Positions 40,139 to 49,887 of a DNA stretch of 64,000 nucleotides are shown here, piece after piece. The notes under the pieces were generated by a model. It was given only the letters and a program-made list of their open reading frames with translations. It had not been told where the DNA came from and ran no database searches. How positions within the stretch are numbered: position 1 is the stretch's first letter; each line of letters begins with the position of its first letter. The stretch lies in assembly GCA_956465555.1 (NCBI GenBank), contig OY101128.1, positions 434,001-498,000 of the forward strand. The letters are read 5' to 3'. The DNA is from Nitzschia sp. pyKryTriq1 (lineage: Eukaryota; Bacillariophyta; Bacillariophyceae; Bacillariales; Bacillariaceae). Position numbers and translations under genes: made by a program.

Positions 40139-41431
40139 CTATCGTACCAAAAATCCTTCGGGTAAGTTATCTTCCGGATCCAAAACAAATTCATGTTTGC
40201 CGGTAATATGTGCTGTTCCCGTGACTCGAGGAACAATGCCCAGGAGCGGCGTATTAGTGTTGGACTTCTTGTTGTCTTCTACTCCCCCAGCAGCAGCTAC
40301 TTCGACCGCTTCTTCTCGCATGACTTGTACCGAAAAGGTTGTTCCCAATATACTTTCAATCGTTATGACTTCTCCCGATCGTATATTCCCTCGTTGATAC
40401 TCAATTGCCGCACGACCACTGACACCGGTTCCTGTTGGACTCCGATCAACTTCGCCATCGGCAAATATGCAAACATTTCGGGAATGATTATTCGCCTGTT
40501 TGTTGTGGGCGGCTCCCACAAAAATGGTCCCATACAAAAAGCTCAAATCCTCGTGCTGAGGATGTTGTAATTTCACCTTTTTCATGATAGCTTGCTTGAT
40601 TTGTCGTCCCAGGTAAATGAGTTGGGTGGCGTTGCGAGTCGTCAAGTCCAAAGACGGCGACGGCGACTGCGTATCATCATCGTCGCCAGCCCCACTACCA
40701 GCAAAGACGGCTTGGTCGGCCGACACATAAGCATAGTAAGCGCCACCAAATGCCAAATCATATGTCACTTGTCCTATCCCGTCCACGTGAATAGATTGAT
40801 CCAATGCCACGACAAAACTCACAACATTGTCAAAGGAAACTTTCGAGACGACTTGACGCCGACCGCGTTTCTCGACGATGGTAGGATACGCCACGATCCG
40901 ACCTGCCGGGGCATCGATTCGTACTTCTTGTTGTGATGTAGTATCGTTGTTGATGGGAACCAACCCCATTTCCAAGGCAACTTTCGTCACGGCAATAATT
41001 CCATGCCCACACATGCTACTGTATCCTTCATTGTGTAAAAATAAGACGCCAAAATGAGCCGTTTCCTCGTTATCGTTATCGTTATCCTCGTCGCAGTTCT
41101 TGTTTTTCTTGTCGTTGGGCGGAACAATCCAACACCCATACATGTCGGCATGCCCTCTCGGTTCACACATAAGTAGCTTGCGAATTCGATTGTCAATGTA
41201 GGGCTGCATGGCTTGTTGTCGGCGATCTAAAATGTGGGGACCCGCCAAGTCAGGCAAACAGCCGTTGCTGTTGTTGCCACCAAAAATGATTCGTAAGGGT
41301 TCCCCTTCTGTGTGCGCATCAATGGTGGAAATCTTCCACCAAGATTCCTCATCTTCATCTTCTTCGGTATACTTCTTCCATCGATTCCATAGGGATTGGA
41401 GATCACTACCTGAAGGCATGTCCCTGACCAT
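40139..41431 (-). CDS. L3HYPDH: trans-L-3-hydroxyproline dehydratase (proline racemase family)
   Basis: 430 aa, single exon. This family removes water from trans-3-hydroxy-L-proline, giving pyrroline-2-carboxylate. The signatures are ISTIDAHTEGEPLRIIFGG, CEPRGHADMYGCW, EGYSSMCGHGIIAVTKVALE (Cys141 in the first active-site loop) and DGEVDRSPTGTGVSGRAA. Proline racemases and hydroxyproline epimerases carry Cys in that second loop (SPCGTG); Thr333 replaces it here. As I recall, the human dehydratase has the same Cys/Thr pair, so dehydratase is the better call. Acidic low-complexity insertions near residues 111-123 and 250-262 lie where loops are expected. No targeting signal is seen. The next gene is divergent, with 758 bp between starts. 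Confidence 0.9.
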   Translation of the reverse strand: MVRDMPSGSDLQSLWNRWKKYTEEDEDEESWWKISTIDAHTEGEPLRIIFGGNNSNGCLPDLAGPHILDRRQQAMQPYIDNRIRKLLMCEPRGHADMYGCWIVPPNDKKNKNCDEDNDNDNEETAHFGVLFLHNEGYSSMCGHGIIAVTKVALEMGLVPINNDTTSQQEVRIDAPAGRIVAYPTIVEKRGRRQVVSKVSFDNVVSFVVALDQSIHVDGIGQVTYDLAFGGAYYAYVSADQAVFAGSGAGDDDDTQSPSPSLDLTTRNATQLIYLGRQIKQAIMKKVKLQHPQHEDLSFLYGTIFVGAAHNKQANNHSRNVCIFADGEVDRSPTGTGVSGRAAIEYQRGNIRSGEVITIESILGTTFSVQVMREEAVEVAAAGGVEDNKKSNTNTPLLGIVPRVTGTAHITGKHEFVLDPEDNLPEGFLVR

Positions 41432-41609
41432 GATGTGCTGGAAGTCGGTATATAGTTTGATTTGGATTGCTGTCTGTGGCTTGCTTGTGATCGAAAACCA
41501 GAAATAAAGATGGTGAAGATCGATGAACGATGAGGCTGAAGAAAGGTATCCGAACAGGGACCCTACTATCTACCGGTAACGGCACTGTACTCGTACTCGT
41601 ACACTACCG

Positions 41610-41620
41610 GTACCAGGTAC
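41610..41620. repeat. GTACCWGGTAC palindrome, copy 5
   Basis: Exact GTACCAGGTAC, 179 bp upstream of the dehydratase start, directly preceded by TACCG and followed by CAGTAC. Confidence 0.8.
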
Positions 41621-41710
41621 CAGTACAGTACTCGTATGACCGGCAGATGATCATAAAAAGATCCTCTCCTTTTCAGGCAGGCAGAGGCGAAGATCGCGAT
41701 TCTTCGCGAT

Positions 41711-41730
41711 GACTGACTGACTGACTGACT
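41711..41730. repeat. (GACT)n microsatellite
   Basis: Five perfect GACT units in the divergent promoter. Confidence 0.9.
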
Positions 41731-41789
41731 CACACGCACGACGAGCGAACGAAGTCTTCGGGAGCGCGCGAGCGAGCGGTCAACTGATC

Positions 41790-41797
41790 TGACGTCA
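41790..41797. promoter_or_regulatory. TGACGTCA (CRE-type bZIP site)
   Basis: Perfect palindrome roughly midway between the divergent starts at 41431 and 42190, so it could serve either gene. Confidence 0.4.
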
Positions 41798-41961
41798 CAT
41801 GTTCTTGTGAAATTTTGATTGGTGGAGCGGCTTTTCGTCTCATCTTTCTTCGATCGGAACACTCGAGCAAAAGGGCAGGTGGCGGCGAACAAATCAAATC
41901 CGACCCAGAGCAGAACATGGCCATCAGAACAACATCGGCACAAGCTAGCTGTACAAGGACA

Positions 41962-41972
41962 GTACCAGGTAC
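41962..41972. repeat. GTACCWGGTAC palindrome, copy 6
   Basis: Exact GTACCAGGTAC, 218 bp upstream of the 42190 start. Confidence 0.8.
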
Positions 41973-42189
41973 CAGTAAGAGCGAGTAGTCGTCTTGTACC
42001 CTTCCAGCCATCAATGTTGCGGTCGTCGACGACGACAACTTTACATCACATCACATCACCTCTCTCTCTCTGCTTCGGAAGCCTTCTTGCTTTTACCTCT
42101 CACCGACTGTCTGTAGTCTAGAAAGCGAGAAATCCCTTCGTTTCACCTTTCATCAAACTAAAAGGATAAAACGCGTCGTTTTGAAAAGA

Positions 42190-43689
42190 ATGACAACAAC
42201 GAGGACCACGACAATGCGTCTCCAAAAAAATAACAACAGAAGCCCTTGGAACGGGTTATCGACGAGATGTTGCCTCTTGCTTATTTTATGGGTGACTTTT
42301 ACATGTAGCAGTTGTAGCTGCGGTGCCTTTTTGCTGGGCCCCACCGCGACGAAGACTCAAAAGCAGCAGCACAGACCTTCTCATGGATCCTGGAAATTGT
42401 ACTACAATGATGACGAACACACCACTCCCGATCCCAATAAGCAGCAACAAAAGAGCAAGAATAATTCCAAGAGAAGCATTGCACCACAAGACAGTACTGA
42501 TACTAACAGTGGTAGTCGTAGTTTGGAACGCCTATCATTGGCGGGCGTTTCAATTTCCGCTCAGCCCCCTGGCTTTTATGTTTTACTACAAGCTGCCCAG
42601 CAGGGCTCTTATTTACCGCTCGCCATCACCTTGGATCCGCAAGATGCCTATGCAACGACGTCTCCGGAATCGCTAACCCTTGTTCAATTGCTGTCGAATG
42701 TCGACATGGCGGGGGCGATCTTGCCACCCGAAACCTTGGCCAAACTTGTCGTACTGAGCTGTGAATCGGTGCCCGAACTCTTTTTGGAAGAACCCCAACG
42801 ACAAGTACTAGAAGCCGTGCATGCGAGTTTGCGAAAGGTAAAAGCAGGAATGTCTACAAGTGCGAGTACGACCAGCAGAAGCAGTGATGCGGCTTCCTCG
42901 GACAATGATGATACTTCCAACGAACTCGAAGAATCTATCAGCTATGCCGACGCTCACCCGTGGTTACAATCTCGAGTTCAGTTACCTCAAGTCACTTTGG
43001 ATGAACTTGTCCTCTCCTACGAAGGAAAAGGAGATGACGAAACAAAGGATTCATTGCGCGCGTCACTGTCGTCGCCTTCGTCCTGGCAGTGCACGCTCAA
43101 ATGCAAGGTGAAATCCATTTCAGGTACCATTTCTGTACGCGCCACCCCCGAGCTTATTCAAGCTGTGAGTTACAATTACGATGAGAGGGGATCATCTGCT
43201 CTCTTTATTGGTATCGCCTTGGCGTTGAGGTACAAGTCCCCCATTGTCTTGCAACAACAACAACAACAGCAGCAGCAGCAGCAGAAGGCACCAATAGAAG
43301 AATGCGAGGAGAACACTACAGGTGGTGGTACCACCATCACCATTCCATTCGTTCCCGATGCTGCGACCTTGGATGAATTGTTTCCACAACGCACAACTGT
43401 TGCCAAATTGCACCAGTCTAGCAAGCGAGTGACGCAAAACATTGAAAAGGGGTTTGAGATTCACAAATTGACCAAGGCCTTGGAAATCGCCCGTCGATTG
43501 GGGGATACTAAGGCGGAAGCCAAGATTCGTGCCGAATTGGATAAGAGGGATTCCTTTCAAGAATTGCCAACCACTCCTACTACTTTTATGGCTGATGGTA
43601 GCAATCAAGACCCATTGTTGTCGTCATCAGTGGACAACGAAGGAGCGCCTCGGTCAGCTGATGAGGACGAGCCCATGTCCTTTCAATAA
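42190..43689 (+). CDS. Plastid-targeted protein of unknown function
   Basis: 499 aa, single exon. The true ATG is 42190; an in-frame TTG lies three codons earlier. The N-terminus is basic, then a hydrophobic signal (CCLLLILWVTFTCSSCSCGA) followed by FLLGP. That again fits a diatom plastid presequence with A-F. The first ordered block, near residues 110-205, contains SLERLSLAGVSISAQPPGFY, LPLAITLDPQDAYATTSPES and VDMAGAILPPETLAKLVVLS. A second block, after a Ser-rich linker, has VTLDELVLSYEGK, FIGIALALRYKSP, a CAG/CAA-coded Gln run, and KGFEIHKLTKALEIARRLGD. I recognise no named domain, although the first block has the feel of a conserved stramenopile plastid family. There is no clear membrane segment in the mature part. 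Confidence 0.75.
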   Translation: MTTTRTTTMRLQKNNNRSPWNGLSTRCCLLLILWVTFTCSSCSCGAFLLGPTATKTQKQQHRPSHGSWKLYYNDDEHTTPDPNKQQQKSKNNSKRSIAPQDSTDTNSGSRSLERLSLAGVSISAQPPGFYVLLQAAQQGSYLPLAITLDPQDAYATTSPESLTLVQLLSNVDMAGAILPPETLAKLVVLSCESVPELFLEEPQRQVLEAVHASLRKVKAGMSTSASTTSRSSDAASSDNDDTSNELEESISYADAHPWLQSRVQLPQVTLDELVLSYEGKGDDETKDSLRASLSSPSSWQCTLKCKVKSISGTISVRATPELIQAVSYNYDERGSSALFIGIALALRYKSPIVLQQQQQQQQQQQKAPIEECEENTTGGGTTITIPFVPDAATLDELFPQRTTVAKLHQSSKRVTQNIEKGFEIHKLTKALEIARRLGDTKAEAKIRAELDKRDSFQELPTTPTTFMADGSNQDPLLSSSVDNEGAPRSADEDEPMSFQ

Positions 43690-44162
43690 AGTTGGAAAGA
43701 ACGACGAAGGCCCTGGTAATGAAAACGTTGGAGTATACGTATACGTTATCACGAGGAAGAAGCTGTAGTATAGTCACAATTGGAACATGCTAACACACTT
43801 CGACTACTTCCACTAGAGCGATCAGCACACGCATCATACCTTCAGCACAACACAGCACAACACAACAAGTTACAACAGTGCGGTACCCAGCATCAAGCCA
43901 TCCAATATCCATTTCCATTACAAGTGGTTACGCATCAACTGTCAACCATCATCACCACCATCACCAGGAGGAATTCATCAAAAGTCACGACGACATGCGT
44001 CTGGGTCACCCGAGCCAACTTTAGGTCGAGCCGCCGATCATTATTTCACCACGTGACACGAGTAATTGCAAATGCACTCAAGAGCACTATTACTACTTCC
44101 ACTACCAGAGTGAGACGAATCGAATCATCAGACAGCATACAGAAGCACACCACTTAAGTCCC
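43690..44162. other. Convergent gap
   Basis: 3' regions of two converging genes. CACAACACAACA-type short repeats lie near 43850. No gene is supported. Confidence 0.5.
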
Positions 44163-45606
44163 TCAATGGCGCCCACTCATGTATCCACCACCACCTTGTT
44201 GTTGAAAGTAATTGCTGGGACCACGAGCGACGCTGTAGCTACCAGGAGGTTGCATGGCAAAGGCTTGGCTGGGCGACATGGCACGTCGGCGCTTGTTATC
44301 TGTGGGGCCTGTTCCGCCCCCCGAAAAGGCATAGCCTGACGAAGCAGACAAATCTCGAATGCCACCACTTCCCGAACCGTGACTGCCACTGGAGCGGGGA
44401 GTAGCATAGGGATTGGAGGGTTGTTGGTGGTGGTGGGGGGCTCGTCCACCACTACCATGGCCATCGCCATTCCGCTGCCCCAATACAGGTGTCCTTTGGT
44501 GTGGAGCCTCCAAGGCTCGCTGTCGCGCTCGTTCCTGGGCTTCTTTTTGAATCATGAATCCTTGCATAGGTGGTGGCTGTTGTTGTTGTTGTTGCTGCAA
44601 TCGAGAGCCAGGAGGGATCATATTGATCGCCGCTTGACGAGAATCCGAGCCACTACTATTACGATCACTTCCATTGGAAACGCGACGAGCACCACCACCA
44701 CCGTGGGAGGGAGATTCAGGAGTCATGCGATCGTGCAGCTTTCGGAATTGATAGATCTGCCGCTCCTTTTCTTCGATTTTCTTGTTGGCTGATGCCAGTT
44801 GTTGCTGCATATTCTCGAGCGCCTTTTCGTACCGAACCTTTTGAGTGTTTGTCGATTGCTTGAGGGCTGTATGTTCCTGTTTGAGACCATCAAAGGCTCG
44901 ATATAGTTGTTGGAATCGCTTTGCCTGATTGGTGGTCTCGACGAGAAACTGTTTCATGAGGAACTTGTTCCCCGCTCGAGAGTCGTCCTGTTGCTTGAGC
45001 ATTCGTGCGCACAAGTCTTGGAAGGGCAAGGCTCTACTCGCCGCATTTTGTTTCGTAAAGAGCGTTTGGAAGGTGGACGCTCGATTGGACGATGGAGTTG
45101 CGGAGGGATCAGCGACGACAAGTTCCGTGAAATCATGTTCTGACAAGACTTTGTTGCACACGGGGCAGTTGGAACTCGAATTGAAGTGATTGTAGGTGCA
45201 TTCTGTCGTGATCGAGACAAGGAAGCAATGGTTGTGGTGGTGGTGGTGGTGGTGATCGTACGTACAGGTCGTGGGAGAGAAGTGGAAGGACAAGCAAGAA
45301 TGAGGACATGATGTATGTAGAAGAACTACCGTAGAGCACAACACCAATAGTAAAAATGTATGTATACACAGTACGTGGGCGGCAGTCAGTCACTCTGTGT
45401 ACGTTCTACGCAATCTTACCTTCACAAAAGGTACAATCGCAAGAGCAAACAAAGACAGTCGTACTGAGCGGTTTGCGGCACCGATTGCACGAAATGGCGA
45501 TCGCCGCGGGCGGTGCCCCCGCTCGACTTCGCTGTGACGACGACGGGGGTGGTACCGATCCAGGAGTGCCGGGAGGAGGAGGCGGGCGGTGCTCTCGACT
45601 GATCAT
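44163..45606 (-). CDS. HEI10/ZIP3-like RING protein (meiotic crossover E3 candidate)
   Basis: Two exons (45606-45420, 45202-44163) encode 408 aa. The intron splits the RING finger. Joining the exons gives CNRCRKPLSTTVFVCSCDCT then FCEECTYNHFNSSSNCPVCN, a compact RING of the HEI10/CCNB1IP1/ZIP3 kind. A coiled coil follows (FQQLYRAFDGLKQEHTALKQ through NKKIEEKERQIYQFRKLHDR). Then comes a long Gln-, Gly- and Ser-rich tail with a basic RRRAMSPSQAF segment. HEI10-type proteins are SUMO or ubiquitin ligases that mark crossover sites on meiotic chromosomes; RING, coiled coil and disordered tail is their standard layout. The identity rests on architecture, so another RING-coiled-coil ligase remains possible. 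The location would be nuclear. Confidence 0.68.
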
Positions 45607-46467
45607 GGCTGATGCTCTCTGACACTGATCGGATTGAATGAATGGTGGACGAGAAATATGAGTGACAGAAAGACCGGATAGATGAATGAATGAATGATCA
45701 ATGATGCGGGATCCTTTCCATCATCATGGTCGGTTGCTCTCGTCTCATACGGTATACTGTACTCGTGCCGGTAGACGTTTTTGTTCTGTCTTGCCGATCT
45801 CGCGATGAGTGAGTGATTGATGGCATCAGATTTGAATTCCCGCGCTTCTCGCTCGCTCGGCGACCCGCGCCGGCGGGCATTTGAGGGCTATGCAAGTACC
45901 GATACTGTACCGGTACTGGTACGTTGTCCCAAGGTCAAGGTGCGCCAAAGGGGAGTTTGGACGGAAACACTGATGGACCTCGCACAGATTTCAGACAAGC
46001 CAACAGTCTTCAGCGGCTGCGAGTAGACTACAGTACCAAGTCTGCACAACAGTCGTACGAAACGAACGATCGTACGAGCTCTTTCTCAACGTACGACTCC
46101 CTCACTCGCGAGAGACGGCGCGAGTCAATTATTATTTGGATGCCCGCCCCGGCAATGTTCGCGATGCTTCGAGAAACGACAGAAACACACTGGACTGCGG
46201 AAAGGAGAAATCGAGAAAGCAAACGCGCGCACCCTTTTATCGTGGAAAGCGATCATCATGACAAGCTAGCAAGAATGAAGACTGAAGTGTGAGTTACAGT
46301 AGCGTCGTCACCACTACGAGTACAAGTACCAGTACCGTACCACACTGCGACTACAGTCACCAGTAACTCACTATCAATATTGGATTCCAGCTACTGCTGC
46401 CCCACTGGATTTCCAGATACCGGTAATAATAGCAACAGCACCACACGGACAATAACACTACTTGACC
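45607..46467. other. Divergent promoter region
   Basis: Lies between the RING gene (-) and the zinc-ribbon gene (+). It has GAATGAAT repeats near 45685 and TACCGGTA near 45905 and 46422. No gene is supported. Confidence 0.5.
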
Positions 46468-48292
46468 ATGGAGATGGCAAGACCCGAAAAGGTGATGGCC
46501 GGAGAAAGCGCTGCTCCTCCCGCCTTTGCTACCCCGGCGCCTCAATTATCGAGCGTGGAAGACCTGCAACGGCGACTCAAAATGATTGGTGATAGCCCCG
46601 ACCCGGCTCCTGCTGCTGCAACACTGAAGCCGGCTCCAAAACCAGCGCCACCAGCGCCTGCTGCCGCAGCTCCTGTTCAGGGTGGTGGCAAGACTGCTCT
46701 TTTGGTACGTTTTGTGGATCCTGCGGAACCGAACGGTGGACGATTCTTGGTTGTTCGTTGTTCGTAGTTCTTGTTAGTATAAAATACCCGAGATTGACGA
46801 ACGAGTTCTCACACGATTTGCACTCCTCCTACCGGTACTCCAACATCATTATGAACGACAGGCCCGCATTATGGCCGCCAAAGAAAAGACCCAAAAGGCG
46901 CAGCAGGGACATGCCAAGCCATCGCCACCTCCGCCTGCCGCTGATTTATTGAGTGATTTCGATGCTCCCAGCATGCCAAATGACCCTGCTCCGGCCTATG
47001 AAACCAACTTTTTGCCTCCTCCCACCGAAGCACCGCTCAATTTGATGGATGACTTTCTGCCACCGCCGCCTGCTTTTGATTCCTCCGTCATGCAATTTGC
47101 GCCTCCTCCCCCTTTGAACAACAGTGTGCTGCCTCCCCCACCGCCCATGGAATACCAATCGAAACTCCCGCCAGCCTTTTCAGCGCCTCCTGCCGCTTCG
47201 GCGCCCATGTTTGAAGATTTGCAGCAACACTCCAGCATGCCTCATGGTGGTGGTGAAATGAATTTATTGGACATGAACATCATGCCTCCTCCGCCGCCAG
47301 CTGCTGCTGCTGCCCCCGAAATTGACGAAGATATTTTGGCGGCCCTCGATCCGTCCGAGCGCGAAGCCATTTTGGAAGAACAACGCAAAATTATGGAACA
47401 AATCGAAAGGGAAAAAGTCAATGATAAGGCCAGTAGTGCAGCGGCTCGAGCCATGGCATTTGATCAACGCAGTGGTGCTGCAGTCGCCAAGGTGGCGGGA
47501 GAGTACGATTCGGCACCTCGCGCCAAAAAAAGCAGCAGCAGCAGCAGTACTAAACCCAAAGCTTCTTATTCGGGAACGACGGTGGATTTGGGCCACGGTG
47601 AAACAGTTCCATTGCACGGAAAAGAAAAGACTCAACAAGCGATTCAACAAGGAAATGCTTTGATTGTCCAGTGCTTGAATTGTCAAAATTGGATGCAAGT
47701 CACCAAGGATGCGACCTTGATGTTTTGTCCCACTTGTCAAGTGGTCAGTCCGGTATTGGCAGATGAAGCCGCGACATCCGAAGATATGGAAGCGGCAGCC
47801 CAACTGTCGGCGGATGCTCAATTGGCGGAGAAATTGCAAGCCGAAGAATATGCCCGTGCGGGTGGAGGTGCCGCTAAGACAAAGACGTCTGCCTCCTCCT
47901 CGAACAACAAGAAAACGGCCAAATTGGAAAAAGGGCAAGCAGTCGAACAATCGTGGTACGACTGGTTCATGGGATCGTCCACGGAAGAGTCGACCAAACC
48001 TCCTCCCCCCGCCCGAGGATCCGCCGAAATTCGACCACGTGGTTTGGTAGCCGCGTCAACGGGAGAAGAATCGTATGGACGAGGTAGTTACGATGAATCG
48101 GAACGACTGGTCGGTGGTGGTGGTGGTGGTGGTGGTGCTCGCATGGCGGAATCCAAGGGAATGTTTGCCTGCGTGGCCGATGCAGTGGGTACAGCTGTCA
48201 ATTCCTTGGCGCAAGATGAAGAGGGCAATGTTCACGGAGTCGATGCGTCTGGACTGTTGGCCATGCCCAACGTGTCTCGTCAACGAGACTAG
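46468..48292 (+). CDS. Proline-rich protein with a CxxC-x14-CxxC zinc ribbon
   Basis: Two exons (46468-46704, 46862-48292) encode 555 aa. A short helix (SSVEDLQRRLKMIGDSP) is followed by about 200 residues of Pro/Ala-rich sequence with repeated PPPP and acidic-hydrophobic motifs (ADLLSDFDAP, LNLMDDFLPP, EMNLLDMNIMP). These look like short linear docking motifs of trafficking adaptors. A helical segment follows (DILAALDPSEREAILEEQRK). Residues near 340-365 form a zinc ribbon, VQCLNCQNWMQVTK then FCPTCQVV, in the style of LSD1/ribbon folds. The C-terminal 40 residues (GMFACVADAVGTAVNSLAQD) look ordered. No membrane segment or signal peptide is visible. I do not recognise the family. The DLL/DDF-like motifs hint at endocytic or vesicle work, which is speculative. 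Confidence 0.75.
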
Positions 48293-48729
48293 GTCTAGAG
48301 TAGGTACCTGGTACTGTTGATAGATGATTGATTCATTCGTTATTATTCGTCGGGCGTTTTTGATGAGAAGGAACGAAACAGGAAATTAAGAGCGAATGTT
48401 ACTAATAGCAGAGCCTCCATCTGGAACGACGTACATAAACAGGAATTAAAACCATACTATAAGATACGTACGAGTATTCGTAGAAGATGACACACCCCAA
48501 TGAATGGCGGTATCAGTAGTAGCATGGGAGCCTATAGTAGTGGTGGGATGCATCATCATCATCAAATAAAATTCTCATTTTGATTGATCGTTTCTTCGTG
48601 GTCCTCAAACGATTCCTTTTCCTTTTTATTTGATAATGGTTCTGTTCTACTCTAAGTGCTGGTGAATAGAGAGGACGACCGACTCTGCCTCTTGGATGCA
48701 TCTAATCAAGCAATTATTTCGCAGTCCGA
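48293..48729. other. Convergent gap
   Basis: 3' regions of the zinc-ribbon gene and the oxygenase gene. It holds GTACCTGGTAC at 48304-48314. No gene is supported. Confidence 0.5.
48304..48314. repeat. GTACCWGGTAC palindrome, copy 7
   Basis: GTACCTGGTAC, 12 bp past the zinc-ribbon stop codon, so almost certainly transcribed in the 3' UTR. Confidence 0.8.
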
Positions 48730-49887
48730 TTATTTCAAATGAGCAAACAGGACCATGAGAAAGCGAGTTCCTTTTCGAATATCCAAGCCGCCATGAACCA
48801 AAGAACCCTAGTATAAATGAAGCAGAGAGGTGGAGGTATTTTGAGTACGAGGTCGTCCAAGTTGGGAAAATGATACAAATTGGATCCACACTGAAACTGG
48901 TAGACACGTACCGGGTGCAACATGAATTCTCCTTGCTCGAGTCGAACGAGCATACCTCCAGCATCCGGGAAATAGGTACTGTTTTCGGTTCAACGAGTGC
49001 AAAAGTAAGATAACATTGCCAGTATGTGCCGTATGCCTCCCCAACTCAAGACAGTTGTCCCACTTACCCCCCACCTTCATATTCATCACTTTGCGACAAT
49101 ACCAAATTAGCAGTAATATCACATCGATCATGATGCAGTTGAACTACACGAACAGGAAAACACAAAGTGAGAAGCAAGAAGAATCCAAGAAACATCTTTG
49201 GTTGTCACCAGCCTCCTTCACCTTACCGCCCGTATGCCCAGTATCGATAGAATACTTCAAAATATGAGGTTGATTCTTGTCCACCACAACTTTCTGGCAT
49301 CCGTACAATACTTGAATTGCGTGTGTGATGTATTCAAAGATGGGCCGGATTCGAGGGGTCATTCCAGGAATATCTCGCAGTGCCAAATCTTGCCGAGTCA
49401 GTGAATATAGCTCCGTCTTCCAACCTGCTGCCAATCCTTCCGCATAGCGTTCCGAGTGAGCAATGATTCCGTCTAAGCGGCTCAATAGGTTCCGTGGTAA
49501 TCGTAGCTTGAATATACGCAACGTAGGGTCGCCGATTTGTTCGTATCGCAAAAACGGAGGAGCGGAGGAAGTGACGCGGTGAACGACTGGTGGCGAGAGA
49601 AGGACCTGATGTTGAGGTGGAACCATTGGCATTGGAAATTTGCAAGGCGGCCTTCGGAGTGGTTCGTATGGTGGGAGGACGGGGCATTCACTTTTGACGT
49701 AATGAGGGCGACCTTGAGCAAACAAATACTCCTCGTGGGCCTTGTCGGCAACATTAGAGTGCGTTTGCCCGCGATTCATTGTAGGGTAAAGGAAGACTCG
49801 GCGACTTACACCAACTTTGCCTATAGGCCGCTGTCCGTGCTCCAGATAATGACCAGTTGAGTGGTATGATTGGCTTTGAGAGTACAT
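48730..49887 (-). CDS. 2-oxoglutarate/Fe(II) dioxygenase, prolyl-4-hydroxylase-like
   Basis: Four exons (49887-49227, 49143-49068, 48978-48912, 48807-48730) join to 293 aa with consistent phases. The pieces rebuild a complete double-stranded beta-helix core: KNQPHILKYSIDTGHTG, then VQLHHDRCDITANLVLSQSD (iron ligands His and Asp in HHD), EYEGGGTYFPDAGGM, RLEQGEFMLHPGSLVHGGLD (distal iron His) and IRKGTRFLMVLFAHLK, whose Arg should hold 2-oxoglutarate. The enzyme is therefore expected to hydroxylate a protein or small molecule; the substrate is unknown. The first 100 residues are proline-rich and unassigned. The start at 49887 is a choice, because an upstream frame (50024) might contribute another exon. 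No clear signal peptide. Confidence 0.85.

Larger units (their letters stand above)
41432..42189. promoter_or_regulatory. Divergent promoter region
   Basis: Shared by the dehydratase (-) and the 42190 gene (+). It contains two GTACCAGGTAC copies, a TGACGTCA at 41790-41797 and a GACT run at 41711-41730. No gene is seen inside. Confidence 0.55.

Noticed and set aside
48647-49131. Three small minus-strand frames read as separate genes
   Set aside because: Splicing joins parts of them into the single oxygenase gene at 48730-49887 with its iron-ligand motifs in order.
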